NCBI GenBank assembly: GCA_002336725.1
Contig: DDEO01000107.1
Location: forward strand, 1 to 23,467
Length of the DNA: 23,467 bases
Direction: 5' to 3'
Origin: Bacteroidetes bacterium UBA1952
GTDB taxonomy: Bacteria > Bacteroidota > Bacteroidia > Chitinophagales > Chitinophagaceae
Below the pieces are notes generated by a model that ran no database searches, was not told where the DNA came from, and saw only the letters and a program-made list of their open reading frames with translations. A program made the position numbers and the translations under genes. The number at the start of each line of letters is the position of its first letter. Positions within the stretch are counted from its first letter, which is position 1. Positions 6,815 to 14,255 of this stretch are shown here, in pieces.

Positions 6815-8374
6815 ATGTGGATGCACCCAGTGCATATTTTCCGGAAAAAGAAGGCCCGGAGCCTGCCGCCCCTCGTTCGCCTCTGGGGCGGAATGCTGGG
6901 ACTATGTCTCGCCGCCTTTGCAACGCAGGCGCAGCAACCCAAACCGAACCCCATTTATACACCGCATGATCCTTACCCGGAGACCTTAGAGGCCGTGCGT
7001 ATGCTGCAAAAAAAGGGAGATTTTCCGGCAGCCTACAAAACTTTGCGGCAATACATCGTTCCGCGCGATCCGCAGGCCATTCCGGCAGAAGCCATCTGGT
7101 ATGCAGCCCAGCTTGCCTATCTGAATCAGGACGCAGAGGCCGCCGGTGGGTATTACGATAAAGTATTTGCCCGGCTCTCGAAAGATCCGGTTTTTATTGC
7201 CGATTACGGGGGATTTCTGATGAATCAGCGGCAATACCGGAAAGCAATCGGGGTGCTGAAACAGCAACAGGACGACGCGCTGAACCGCCTCTATCTGGCC
7301 CGAACCTATTATTGGCAGGGCGATTACCTCCGCGCCCGAAAGGTCATCCAGACTTTTTCGGCGCAGGAGCGCGAGATGGACTTCATACGGGATTTCATTT
7401 ATGAATTCAACCTGGCGAAAAGCGCCCGCTTAGAGGCCGGGCTGGTTTATCATACCGACGATCAGCCCTTGCAATACACGCAGGAGAACTTCCGGATAGC
7501 CCGAAAGTTCAATAATTTTCTGGAGCCGCTGGCCGAGGTCAATCTGGGGCAATTCGCCAGTGATAGCGGCTCGGCGGGAGCAACTATCCTGCGGCTCGGC
7601 AACCGTTTTCATATCAATCCGATCAAGACCGACGTAACGGTGCGGCTCGGCAACTTCAGCATCCGGAAAGATGCCGGATTTCTCTATCAGCTTCAGCTAC
7701 GCACGCAACTTTCCGGAATTTTTTCGATCGATGCCAACCTGGGCCGCGAGCCTTATCTATATACCATTGCCAGCACCGTTTCGCCCGTTACTTATGACGA
7801 TAAGACGCTGGCGCTGAATGTGGACAGCCGGTGGTTGCAGGGGCGGTTTCAATACAGCGCCAACGATTTTGGCGGCAACACTATCAACAACACGAGCCTG
7901 TGGCTGCTGATTCCGGTACTCAACAAAAAAACTTTCCGCATGAAGCTGGGCTATGCCTATCAATACAGCAACGCCGATAGCTCGAGGTATGTCCCCAAAG
8001 CCAGCCCGGTAACGATGGAGAAAAATATAGCCGGGATTTACAACCCCTACTTTACGCCTGCCAATCAGCAAATCCACAATGTGCTGTTGCAGCTTCAGGT
8101 TTTTCCGGCATCGCGTCTGTCGTTTTCGGCGAGTGCTTCGGTGGCGCTTTCGGCCACTATCGACAATCCGTATCTGTACACCGTTCAGAACGCGAATGGA
8201 GACGTGTCGGTAGTGCGCGGCTTCCTGCCAACAGGTTATCATCCTGCCGAAGGAAAACTTTCAGCGGATTATAAGGTGTCTGACCGGCTGCGCCTGACTG
8301 CCGGTTATCAATATGCAAATTTGTTTTTCTATAAAGGTCATTCCCTGAACCTCTCGTCCAGTATTCTTTTTTAA
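6815..8374 (+). CDS. Outer-membrane TPR/beta-barrel protein, BcsC/PgaA/YaiO-like exopolysaccharide porin
   Basis: A 519-aa exported protein. Seen: a basic N-region (FRKKKAR), a hydrophobic core and a likely signal-peptidase site at ATQA|QQ; then about 170 residues of helical TPR-like repeats (EAVRMLQKKGDFPAAYKTL, AQLAYLNQDAEAAGGYY, ARTYYWQGDYLRARKVI); then about 300 residues of alternating amphipathic strands ending in Phe, as outer-membrane barrels do. The order TPR then barrel, and its place before a GT2 synthase, match BcsC and PgaA, which pass a nascent polysaccharide through the outer membrane, but this one has about half or less of their length. YaiO-type barrels are an alternative family. 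The start at 6815 (or 6821) is set by the promoter and signal peptide. The next gene follows after 10 bp. Export role is inferred from architecture and neighbours. Confidence 0.75.
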   Translation: MWMHPVHIFRKKKARSLPPLVRLWGGMLGLCLAAFATQAQQPKPNPIYTPHDPYPETLEAVRMLQKKGDFPAAYKTLRQYIVPRDPQAIPAEAIWYAAQLAYLNQDAEAAGGYYDKVFARLSKDPVFIADYGGFLMNQRQYRKAIGVLKQQQDDALNRLYLARTYYWQGDYLRARKVIQTFSAQEREMDFIRDFIYEFNLAKSARLEAGLVYHTDDQPLQYTQENFRIARKFNNFLEPLAEVNLGQFASDSGSAGATILRLGNRFHINPIKTDVTVRLGNFSIRKDAGFLYQLQLRTQLSGIFSIDANLGREPYLYTIASTVSPVTYDDKTLALNVDSRWLQGRFQYSANDFGGNTINNTSLWLLIPVLNKKTFRMKLGYAYQYSNADSSRYVPKASPVTMEKNIAGIYNPYFTPANQQIHNVLLQLQVFPASRLSFSASASVALSATIDNPYLYTVQNANGDVSVVRGFLPTGYHPAEGKLSADYKVSDRLRLTAGYQYANLFFYKGHSLNLSSSILF

Positions 8375-8384
8375 ACAAAAAACC

Positions 8385-9980
8385 ATGCGGCCCGGCTCCC
8401 GAAAATATCGCTCTCTGTTTGCCTTCTCACAGGCCCGCAGGGTGAAGCACCGCGACAAGGCCGTGCTGCTGACGCTGGTAATCGCCGGCTTCCTAAGCAT
8501 CATTCGCTTTGGCGACTGGTGGTTTCGCCCGGAGCATATCAACGGATTCTGGCCTTATGTCATCCTGAGTCTTTTCTTCTGGTATAGCATTCTGCGGCTG
8601 ATTCTCATCTGGATTAACTACCTGAAAGTCCGGAATGTAACTGCGCCGGAGCCGGAAGGCGGCCTGCGCGTAGCCATCTTCACCACAAGCAGTCCGGGCG
8701 AGCCGGTGGAGATGTTTGAAAAAACGCTGGCCGCCTGCGCCCGCATCGGCTATCCACACACCACGTATCTGCTCGACGACACGCGCGACCCGGAATTCCG
8801 GAAATGTGCCGAGCGCCACGGCGCTGTATGGCTGGAACTGGTGGGCCTTCCGGGCGCAAAAGCCGGAAAGATAAACGCCGCGCTAAAGCTTACGCAGGAG
8901 GAATTTATCCTCGTCCTCGACCCCGACCACATTCCTTTTCCGTATTTCTTCGACCACACGCTGGGCTTTTTCAAAGATCCGGAAGTGGGTTTTGTGCAGG
9001 TTACGCAGGCCTATTACAATCAATATCGTTCGTTTACGGCGCGGGGTGCCGCCGAGCAGACTTATACGTTTTACGGACCTACGCAGATGGGCCTTTTTGG
9101 CGTGGGCGGCGCGGTGGCTATCGGGGCCAACTGTACCTTCCGGCGGGCGGCGCTCGAGAGCATCGGCGGGCACGGCATCGGACTGGCTGAAGACCTGATT
9201 ACCTCCATCCGCATTCATGCACAGGGCTGGAAATCTGTTTACAATCCCGTGGTGGTGAGCCGTGGGCTGGTTCCGGAAGATTTTGGCAGTTTCTGCAAGC
9301 AACAACTCAAGTGGAGCCGTGGCCTTTTTGAAGTGCTTTTTGCGGAAGTGCCGCGTTTATTTAAAAATCTGAGCGGCTGGCAGCGCCTCACCTACCTCAC
9401 GATTACGACGTATTATCTGGTAGGCGCAACGGCTTTTTATTTTACGCTGGTACCGTTTCTGTTTTTCCTCACCCACCTCAACGCCGCGCAGATGGACTTC
9501 ACCGAGTTTCTGCTTTATGGTGCGCCTATTGTGTTGATAGCGGTTGCTATTTATCTGTATGTGCAGAAATGGCTGGGACATCGCAAAACAGAGCGCGGGC
9601 TGCACTGGCGGGGTATGATCCTGAAGTATGCGTGCTGGCCGGTGTTTCTGCTGGGCTTTCTGCTGGGCGTTGTGGATGCCGACATTCCGTATATCCCAAC
9701 GGCCAAGCGGGCTGTGCGCGGCTATTTTACACCCTTTGCCAGGCCGTTGGTGGCGCATATCATTCTCTTTGTCATTGCGGTTGTGGTGCTTTTTTGCTAT
9801 CGCCGGTTTTATGCCACCGAAACGCATTTGCTGGCTACGCGTCAAATCGTGTGGGCCATGCTGGGCTTTGCCACTATCTCGCTCGTGATGAGCATCGGCG
9901 GCGTTTATGCGGCCTTGTCTTCCAACAACCTGAGCGAGGAAGATGCGTGGGATGCAGTAAACATTAAGGATATTCAATAA
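8385..9980 (+). CDS. GT2 processive polysaccharide synthase (cellulose-synthase-like)
   Basis: A 531-aa inner-membrane glycosyltransferase expected to polymerise a beta-linked glycan from a nucleotide sugar and push it across the membrane. Seen: two N-terminal membrane segments (about residues 25-45 and 50-78); a cytoplasmic GT2 domain with Asp131-Asp132 in LLDDTRD, the metal-binding DxD as DPD (179-181), the catalytic-base motif as AED (268-270; TED in cellulose synthase) and the acceptor motif QQLKW (306-310; Q(Q/R)xRW in BcsA), then about five C-terminal membrane segments. The C-terminus ends soon after the last helix, so there is no PilZ domain and no direct c-di-GMP control through this protein. 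The sugar cannot be read from sequence. It sits 10 bp after the porin and 15 bp before a GH26 gene, clearly in one operon. Confidence 0.88.
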   Translation: MRPGSRKYRSLFAFSQARRVKHRDKAVLLTLVIAGFLSIIRFGDWWFRPEHINGFWPYVILSLFFWYSILRLILIWINYLKVRNVTAPEPEGGLRVAIFTTSSPGEPVEMFEKTLAACARIGYPHTTYLLDDTRDPEFRKCAERHGAVWLELVGLPGAKAGKINAALKLTQEEFILVLDPDHIPFPYFFDHTLGFFKDPEVGFVQVTQAYYNQYRSFTARGAAEQTYTFYGPTQMGLFGVGGAVAIGANCTFRRAALESIGGHGIGLAEDLITSIRIHAQGWKSVYNPVVVSRGLVPEDFGSFCKQQLKWSRGLFEVLFAEVPRLFKNLSGWQRLTYLTITTYYLVGATAFYFTLVPFLFFLTHLNAAQMDFTEFLLYGAPIVLIAVAIYLYVQKWLGHRKTERGLHWRGMILKYACWPVFLLGFLLGVVDADIPYIPTAKRAVRGYFTPFARPLVAHIILFVIAVVVLFCYRRFYATETHLLATRQIVWAMLGFATISLVMSIGGVYAALSSNNLSEEDAWDAVNIKDIQ

Positions 9981-9995
9981 AAAAACAGCTTTCCT

Positions 9996-11153
9996 ATGAC
10001 ACGCAATAAACTAGTCAGAATATTATACCTGGTGGCCGCGCTGCTGCTGGGCATTGGCGTGGTCTATGGCCTGAGCCGCGTCGGCATGGAAGCGAAAGGC
10101 CCGGTAGAAACTGTTCTCGACAAGGCAAGCGATGTGGTCGAGAATATTGAAACCGATATTATCCTATCTAAAAGAACCGAAAAACGGGCCGACCGGCTGG
10201 AATGGTTGCAGGCCTATAAGGCTGATAAGAAAAAGCTCACGGGCGTACAGAAAATCCTCTTTGGCGCTTATGACAACAACGCCATCACCGACTTCCGGCC
10301 CATCATCAATCTGGAAGACACGCTGCACACCACTTTTCCCGTCATCCACATCTATACGGCGTGGGGCAGCAAGCGGGAGGCCGCTTTTCCGAAGGAAAAA
10401 GTGCAGAGTATCGTCCGTCTGGGTTCCATCCCGTCGATAACCTGGGAGCCGTGGCTCAGCGCGTTTGAGGATGCCCAAATGCCCGGCCTGCGCCCTTCCG
10501 GCGAGCGCGACAAAAACGGCCTCAAGGACATCACCGCCGGTCTTTATGACGATTATATCCGGCAATGGGCCACGCAGGCGCGGCAAGTGAAAAGCCCCAT
10601 CATCCTGCGCTGGGCACACGAGATGAACGACCCCTACCGCTATCCGTGGGGACCGCAGAATAATTCTCCGGAAGATTTTAAAGCCGCCTACACACACGTC
10701 CATCGCATCTTCAACGAGCAGAATGTCCGGAATGTACTCTGGGCCTGGAGTCCACACCCGAGCTACGGCCATTTCAACGATTACTATCCCGGCGATTCGC
10801 TGGTGGATTATGTGGCGCTCGGCACGCTCAACTATGGCACCGTGGCCAACTGGAGCAAGTGGTGGACGTTTGATGAAATCTTCGGCAGCCACTACAAAGA
10901 TCTTGCGGTCTTTAAAAAACCCATGATCCTCTCCGAGTTTGGCAGCCTGAAGGTGGGCGGCGACCGAGTGAAATGGTTTGCAGATGCGCTGAGCAGCCTG
11001 CCCAAAAAATATCCGCTTATCCACATGGTCTTTTTCTTTCACTACGACGACGACCGCACGACCACGCAGCAAAGCCTCGACTGGTCTTTTATCCGGGATA
11101 AAAACATTGTGGAGATGCTGCGCCGCGAGATCGATACGCTCCGCGAAAGGTAG
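9996..11153 (+). CDS. Membrane-anchored GH26-type glycoside hydrolase
   Basis: A 385-aa protein with an uncleaved-looking N-terminal membrane anchor (about residues 8-27) and a periplasmic (beta/alpha)8 domain of the GH26 type (clan A), a family that includes beta-mannanases, beta-1,3-xylanases and mixed-linkage glucanases. Seen: the acid/base Glu209 in RWAHEMND, the nucleophile Glu314 in MILSEFGS, plus VLWAWSPHP and SITWEPW, all typical of the family; the two glutamates are 105 residues apart, much as in characterised GH26 mannanases. As third gene after the porin and synthase, it occupies the place that the BcsZ endoglucanase has in cellulose operons, so it probably trims or edits the chain. 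By inference the polymer may be a beta-mannan or a mixed beta-glucan. Stop TAG. Confidence 0.83.
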   Translation: MTRNKLVRILYLVAALLLGIGVVYGLSRVGMEAKGPVETVLDKASDVVENIETDIILSKRTEKRADRLEWLQAYKADKKKLTGVQKILFGAYDNNAITDFRPIINLEDTLHTTFPVIHIYTAWGSKREAAFPKEKVQSIVRLGSIPSITWEPWLSAFEDAQMPGLRPSGERDKNGLKDITAGLYDDYIRQWATQARQVKSPIILRWAHEMNDPYRYPWGPQNNSPEDFKAAYTHVHRIFNEQNVRNVLWAWSPHPSYGHFNDYYPGDSLVDYVALGTLNYGTVANWSKWWTFDEIFGSHYKDLAVFKKPMILSEFGSLKVGGDRVKWFADALSSLPKKYPLIHMVFFFHYDDDRTTTQQSLDWSFIRDKNIVEMLRREIDTLRER

Positions 11154-11711
11154 CGGCGTTGCCTAGAGGCTGTTTGAGTTGAAGAGTTGTTTGAGACAAG
11201 CCATGAGATCAGAGGATTGAAGCCTGGAGAGCAGAATAGATCCCGTCCCATTGGTGCTGTGTCGCTTTTAGCTGCACTAAAAAGCTGCCTGTCCCGCCAT
11301 CGGCGGGAACCGGCTTCTGGGCTACCTTTTTTCCGCAAAAAACGTGAGTCTCGTTTTAAAATAGGTGATAATCAACGTTTTATATGCTTTATCGTTAGCG
11401 GACGGCCTTGATTTTTCGGCGTTCAGAAAATCCGGTGAAGGGGCGTTAAAAAATTTGCACGGTCCGAAGCGCGTCCTGAAAGGCGGGGTCCCGACTTTAA
11501 AGTTGGGACAAATTTTAGCCCCGAAAGCGGATTTTTAGCCAGAAAAATCACAGCCTTGAACTTTTGCTTCAAGGCAAAAGAAGACAAAAGATGGACGCTC
11601 TATCCGAGATTCACGTGCAAAAAAGGTAGAAAGAAATACCGCCCACAGCGTATTTACCCCACAAATCACCAAAGATCAGCGATACGGAGCAGGATATAAT
11701 CCAAACAGCTT
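11154..11711. other. Intergenic region with several hairpins
   Basis: A 558-bp spacer between the convergent GH26 and L,D-transpeptidase genes. I see no supportable ORF, tRNA or complete insertion sequence. It holds three inverted repeats: TCCCGCC/GGCGGGA with a 3-base loop (11292-11308), a near-perfect 22-bp palindrome (11488-11509; GTCCCGACTT and AAGTTGGGAC, one mismatch), and CCTTGAA/TTCAAGG with a 7-base loop (11554-11574). None has a clean T-run next to it. It could be repeat debris, a remnant of a mobile element, or an unrecognised structured RNA. Confidence 0.5.
11488..11509. repeat. 22-bp near-perfect palindrome
   Basis: Arms GTCCCGACTT and AAGTTGGGAC around a central TA; the only mismatch is a C/T difference that still allows a G-U pair in RNA. 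It could be a protein-binding dyad or a hairpin; no gene starts near it. Confidence 0.6.
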
Positions 11712-12221
11712 CTACGGAAAAATGCAAATCGGCGCGTTGGTTTTCACGCTCCGGAAAAGCTCGTCCACTTCGTCATCGCTCACGGCAATGCAGCCGTTGG
11801 TCCAGTCGCGAAGGCGAAAAACCCATATGGGCAGTTTCAAGCGATTGGGCCGACCGTGAATTTTGATGTCGCCGCCGGGAGATTTTCCTTTTGCGCTTGC
11901 GTAGGCCCGCTGCGAAGCCGTTGGGTAAGAAATGCCGAGGTTTTTATGGTAGCCGCTATTGGGGTTGCGGTCGTTGATGGTGTAGCAGCCTTCGGGGGTG
12001 CGCTCGTCGCCTTCAAAATGCTTTTGGCCTACCGGTGCGTCGCCGAGGCGGATGGTGTAGGTTTTCAGGAGCTGTCCGTTCCGGAAAGCCAGCATTTTCC
12101 GGGATTTTTTATACACCGCCAGGCTGTCTATTACCGCGTTTTGCGACAGCGGCGTTTGCTCCGACGGGCGGCAGCCTGCCGTCGCCAGCAAGAGCGCAGT
12201 TATTCCGATAAGGGTTTTCAT
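11712..12221 (-). CDS. L,D-transpeptidase (YkuD-type) lipoprotein
   Basis: A 169-aa exported protein. Seen: a signal sequence MKTLIGITALLLATAGC with a lipobox-like end, making Cys17 the probable lipidated residue; then a YkuD catalytic domain with His122 in IKIHGRPNR and the nucleophile Cys144 in DWTNGCIAVS. The family usually has S-x-G-C; the Thr form seen here (TNGC) also occurs in YkuD proteins. Such enzymes form 3-3 peptidoglycan cross-links or attach proteins to peptidoglycan in the periplasm; the exact reaction is not readable. The longer ORF from 12263 puts 14 residues before the signal peptide, so 12221 is chosen. A terminator and a cluster of TTCCGGAA palindromes separate it from the second POT gene upstream. 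Stop TAG. Confidence 0.88.
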   Translation of the reverse strand: MKTLIGITALLLATAGCRPSEQTPLSQNAVIDSLAVYKKSRKMLAFRNGQLLKTYTIRLGDAPVGQKHFEGDERTPEGCYTINDRNPNSGYHKNLGISYPTASQRAYASAKGKSPGGDIKIHGRPNRLKLPIWVFRLRDWTNGCIAVSDDEVDELFRSVKTNAPICIFP

Positions 12222-12294
12222 TTCCGGGACCTGCAATTTCCGGAAATCAGCCCGACCCGCCAAGCCCGGACGGCGCTTTCGGAAGAATATTCAT

Positions 12295-12322
12295 TTCCGG
12301 AAGAGCATCCGGATTTCCGGAA
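12295..12322. repeat. Cluster of TCCGGA palindromes
   Basis: Three TCCGGA cores within 28 bp (TTCCGGAA at 12295-12302, TCCGGA at 12308-12313, TTCCGGAA at 12315-12322), with a fourth TTCCGGAA at about 12238. This is the densest non-coding cluster of the palindrome that is over-represented across the window. Confidence 0.85.
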
Positions 12323-12331
12323 AAAACAAAA

Positions 12332-12364
12332 AAACCTATAAGGTCTCCAAGACCTTATAGGTTT
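12332..12364 (-). terminator. Rho-independent terminator of the second POT gene
   Basis: Perfect 15-bp arms AAACCTATAAGGTCT and AGACCTTATAGGTTT with a 3-base loop. On the minus strand the stem runs straight into a T-rich tract (TTTTTTGTTTTTT), as an intrinsic terminator should. It lies about 125 bp after the POT stop codon and would shield the L,D-transpeptidase gene from read-through. The hairpin resembles a sequence repeated in other Bacteroidota genomes. Confidence 0.8.
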
Positions 12365-12403
12365 ATACCGACAGATTTGGGGTTAGGCGGTTAGAGGTTG
12401 ATG

Positions 12404-12423
12404 AGCGTTGAGGAGCGTTGAGG
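12404..12423. repeat. 10-bp tandem duplication
   Basis: AGCGTTGAGG occurs twice in direct succession, in the spacer between the terminator and the heptamer array. Confidence 0.7.
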
Positions 12424-12446
12424 ATTGTGTTGATAACCCCACCCAT

Positions 12447-12488
12447 GAAACACGAAACACGAAACATGAAACATGAAACATGAAACAT
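12447..12488. repeat. 7-bp tandem array, 6 units
   Basis: Six in-phase heptamers, two GAAACAC then four GAAACAT, ending 1 bp before the stop codon of the second POT gene (on its 3' side). The units differ from those of the 18-unit array but share the GAAA core if that array is read on the opposite strand (GAAAGAC). Confidence 0.93.
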
Positions 12489-12489
12489 A

Positions 12490-13932
12490 TCAATTCACCC
12501 CGTGCATCATTTTTTTAATCGGTTTGCTGAGTAGAATCATGATCACGCCGAGCGCAATGACAAAGCCGGAAATCGTGGTAAATACGCTGCCCGCGCCCAT
12601 CCGCTCAATGTAAGCGGCGATATAGCCACCCAGGATATTGGCAATAAAAGTGGCCAGCATCCACACGCCCATCATCAGCGAGGCAAATTTGGGATGCGCC
12701 AGCTTGGTAACCACCGAGAGGCCCACCGGCGACAGGCACAACTCGCCAATCGTATGCAGCAGGTAGGTCATCACCAGCCAGATGAGGCTTGCCTTAACGG
12801 CCTCGTCCTGCACATCGCCACCCCGCTGCGCCACCGCGCCCAGCATAAAGAAAAAGCCCACACCGAGCAGAATCATGCCCATGCCCATCTTCACCGGCGT
12901 AGAGAGGCGGCGGCCCAGCTTGCTGGTCCAGAAGATGGAAAACAGCGGCGCCAGCGCCACGATAAACAGCGGGTTTACCGACTGAAACCAGGAAGTCGGA
13001 ATCAGGAAGCCGCCCACCCGGCGATCGATAAACTTATCGGTGTAGAGGCTGAGCGAAGAGCCGGCCTGCTCGAAGCCCGCCCAGAAGAAAATCACAAACG
13101 CCGTGAGGATAAAAATCACCGTCATGCGCTGTTTGTCTTCTTTGGTTACGGGGCGCGAAAGGTTTTCGGTATTGGCCGTTCCGGCAGGCGCTTTTCCGGC
13201 GGCGTGTTTGCCAATACTACCCAGATATTTAGGCCCCAGCGTGTTGAAGATAATCTGCCCCAGCAACATCCCCAGTCCGGAGAGCAGGAAGCCATAGCGG
13301 TATCCATAGCTCACAATGTCTCCGGCGGCGTTTTTGGTTGCAAAAAGATTGTCGGAGAAATAGCCCACGGCCAGCGGCGCAAAGAAAGCGCCGATGTTGA
13401 TGCCCATATAGAAAATGGAAAAAGCCGAATCGCGACGCGGGTCGCCGGGCGCATACAGCCGTCCTACGAGCGTAGAAATATTGGGTTTAAAGAAGCCGTT
13501 TCCGAGAATCAGCAGGAACAATCCCAGATACATACCCGTTTGATTGTTCATGCCGAAAAGCACAAATTGCCCGGCCATCATCGTGAGGCCGCCAATCGTA
13601 ATCGCCAGCCTTTGCCCCAGAAAGCGATCGGCCAGCCAGCCGCCAATGAGCGGGGTGAAATATACAAAACCGGTAAAATAGCCATAGATGAGCGAGGCCT
13701 GCGAAGGGTCGATAGCCAGGCCGCCTTCAAAAAGCTGCTTGGTGAGATACAGAATCAGGATGCCGCGCATTCCATAATAGGAAAAACGCTCCCAGAGTTC
13801 GGTAAAGAACAGCAGATACAGCCCTTTGGGGTGGCCTTTTTGGGGCGCTTCCGCACCATAACCGGCAGGCTCGTCCAGCGTAATGCCCAGTTCTTTGGGA
13901 TCGTCGAGCGGAGAATTGAGGGGGATTGACAT
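12490..13932 (-). CDS. POT-family proton-coupled oligopeptide transporter (second copy)
   Basis: A 480-aa inner-membrane peptide/proton symporter. Seen: ExxERFxxY in TELWERFSYYGMRG (Glu45, Glu48, Arg49, Tyr53), the PTR2 motif GNGFFKPNISTLVGRLY, the loop DPRRDSAFSIFYMGINIGA and the helix-7 region FWAGFEQAGSSLSLY; the hydrophobic pattern fits about 14 segments. The longest ORF starts at 14100, but residues before 13932 are unlike the family and lie over a non-coding repeat, so MSIPLNSPLDD is taken as the start. It shares the family motifs with the protein at 5032-6582 but differs widely outside them, so the two may have different peptide preferences. A heptamer array and a terminator lie downstream. 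Confidence 0.93.
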   Translation of the reverse strand: MSIPLNSPLDDPKELGITLDEPAGYGAEAPQKGHPKGLYLLFFTELWERFSYYGMRGILILYLTKQLFEGGLAIDPSQASLIYGYFTGFVYFTPLIGGWLADRFLGQRLAITIGGLTMMAGQFVLFGMNNQTGMYLGLFLLILGNGFFKPNISTLVGRLYAPGDPRRDSAFSIFYMGINIGAFFAPLAVGYFSDNLFATKNAAGDIVSYGYRYGFLLSGLGMLLGQIIFNTLGPKYLGSIGKHAAGKAPAGTANTENLSRPVTKEDKQRMTVIFILTAFVIFFWAGFEQAGSSLSLYTDKFIDRRVGGFLIPTSWFQSVNPLFIVALAPLFSIFWTSKLGRRLSTPVKMGMGMILLGVGFFFMLGAVAQRGGDVQDEAVKASLIWLVMTYLLHTIGELCLSPVGLSVVTKLAHPKFASLMMGVWMLATFIANILGGYIAAYIERMGAGSVFTTISGFVIALGVIMILLSKPIKKMMHGVN

Positions 13933-14008
13933 GAAAGAATTTTGGCTAAAGGGCGACAAGATAAAACGGAAATGCCGGAATTGGATAGATTGCATCTCCG
14001 GCAAAATC

Positions 14009-14036
14009 TCGCAGAGGCGCAGCGGCGCAGAGAAAA
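14009..14036. repeat. GCAGAGGCGCAG intergenic repeat
   Basis: Contains GCAGAGGCGCAGCGGCGCAG followed by AGAAAA, an internally repetitive element of a type often met between genes in Bacteroidota and Cyanobacteria. The recognition rests on memory of similar sequences. Confidence 0.5.
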
Positions 14037-14193
14037 AGCTGCGGCTATCTCTGCCCGGCAAGCGGCTGATGCTCCGTCTGTGCAATGGGTCATACGCCAT
14101 TGGGGGCGGGCATTCTTCCGTAATGCTTTTTCTTTGTTATCCAGAAATCCGGTTGGGCAACCCGATGTCTGCAAGAAAATCGCTGGCCCTTGT

Positions 14194-14224
14194 TTTGATA
14201 AACCCGCCTGCCAAAGCACATTTG
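14194..14224 (+). promoter_or_regulatory. Promoter of the secreted-protein gene at 14256
   Basis: TTTG at 14194-14197, exactly 19 bp, then CACATTTG at 14217-14224, one base off TAnnTTTG. Leader of about 25 bases to the ATG at 14256. Confidence 0.6.
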
Positions 14225-14255
14225 TAAAACAAAAACGCCTCACTCCCGCAACCTT

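Larger units (their letters stand above)
13933..14255. other. Divergent intergenic region
   Basis: A 323-bp spacer between the leftward POT gene and the rightward secreted-protein gene. It holds a GC-rich repeat (14009-14036) and a good rightward promoter (14194-14224). For the POT gene only a weak TATCTTGT, read on the minus strand, is visible near 13960. ORFs across this region look non-coding. Confidence 0.6.

Noticed and set aside
11187..11411. 74-codon plus-strand ORF after the GH26 gene
   Set aside because: It runs through a hairpin, has no motif and no promoter or family resemblance.
11154..11711. Insertion sequence or tRNA in the large gap
   Set aside because: No transposase ORF, no terminal inverted repeats at the ends with target duplication, and no cloverleaf or T-loop motif was found.
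12694..13929. 411-codon plus-strand ORF opposite the second POT gene
   Set aside because: Same kind of antisense shadow, with low-complexity charged composition.
5032..13932. The two POT genes as a recent duplication or composite element
   Set aside because: They share only family motifs; lengths, N-tails and most of the sequence differ, and no flanking repeats of a mobile element were seen.
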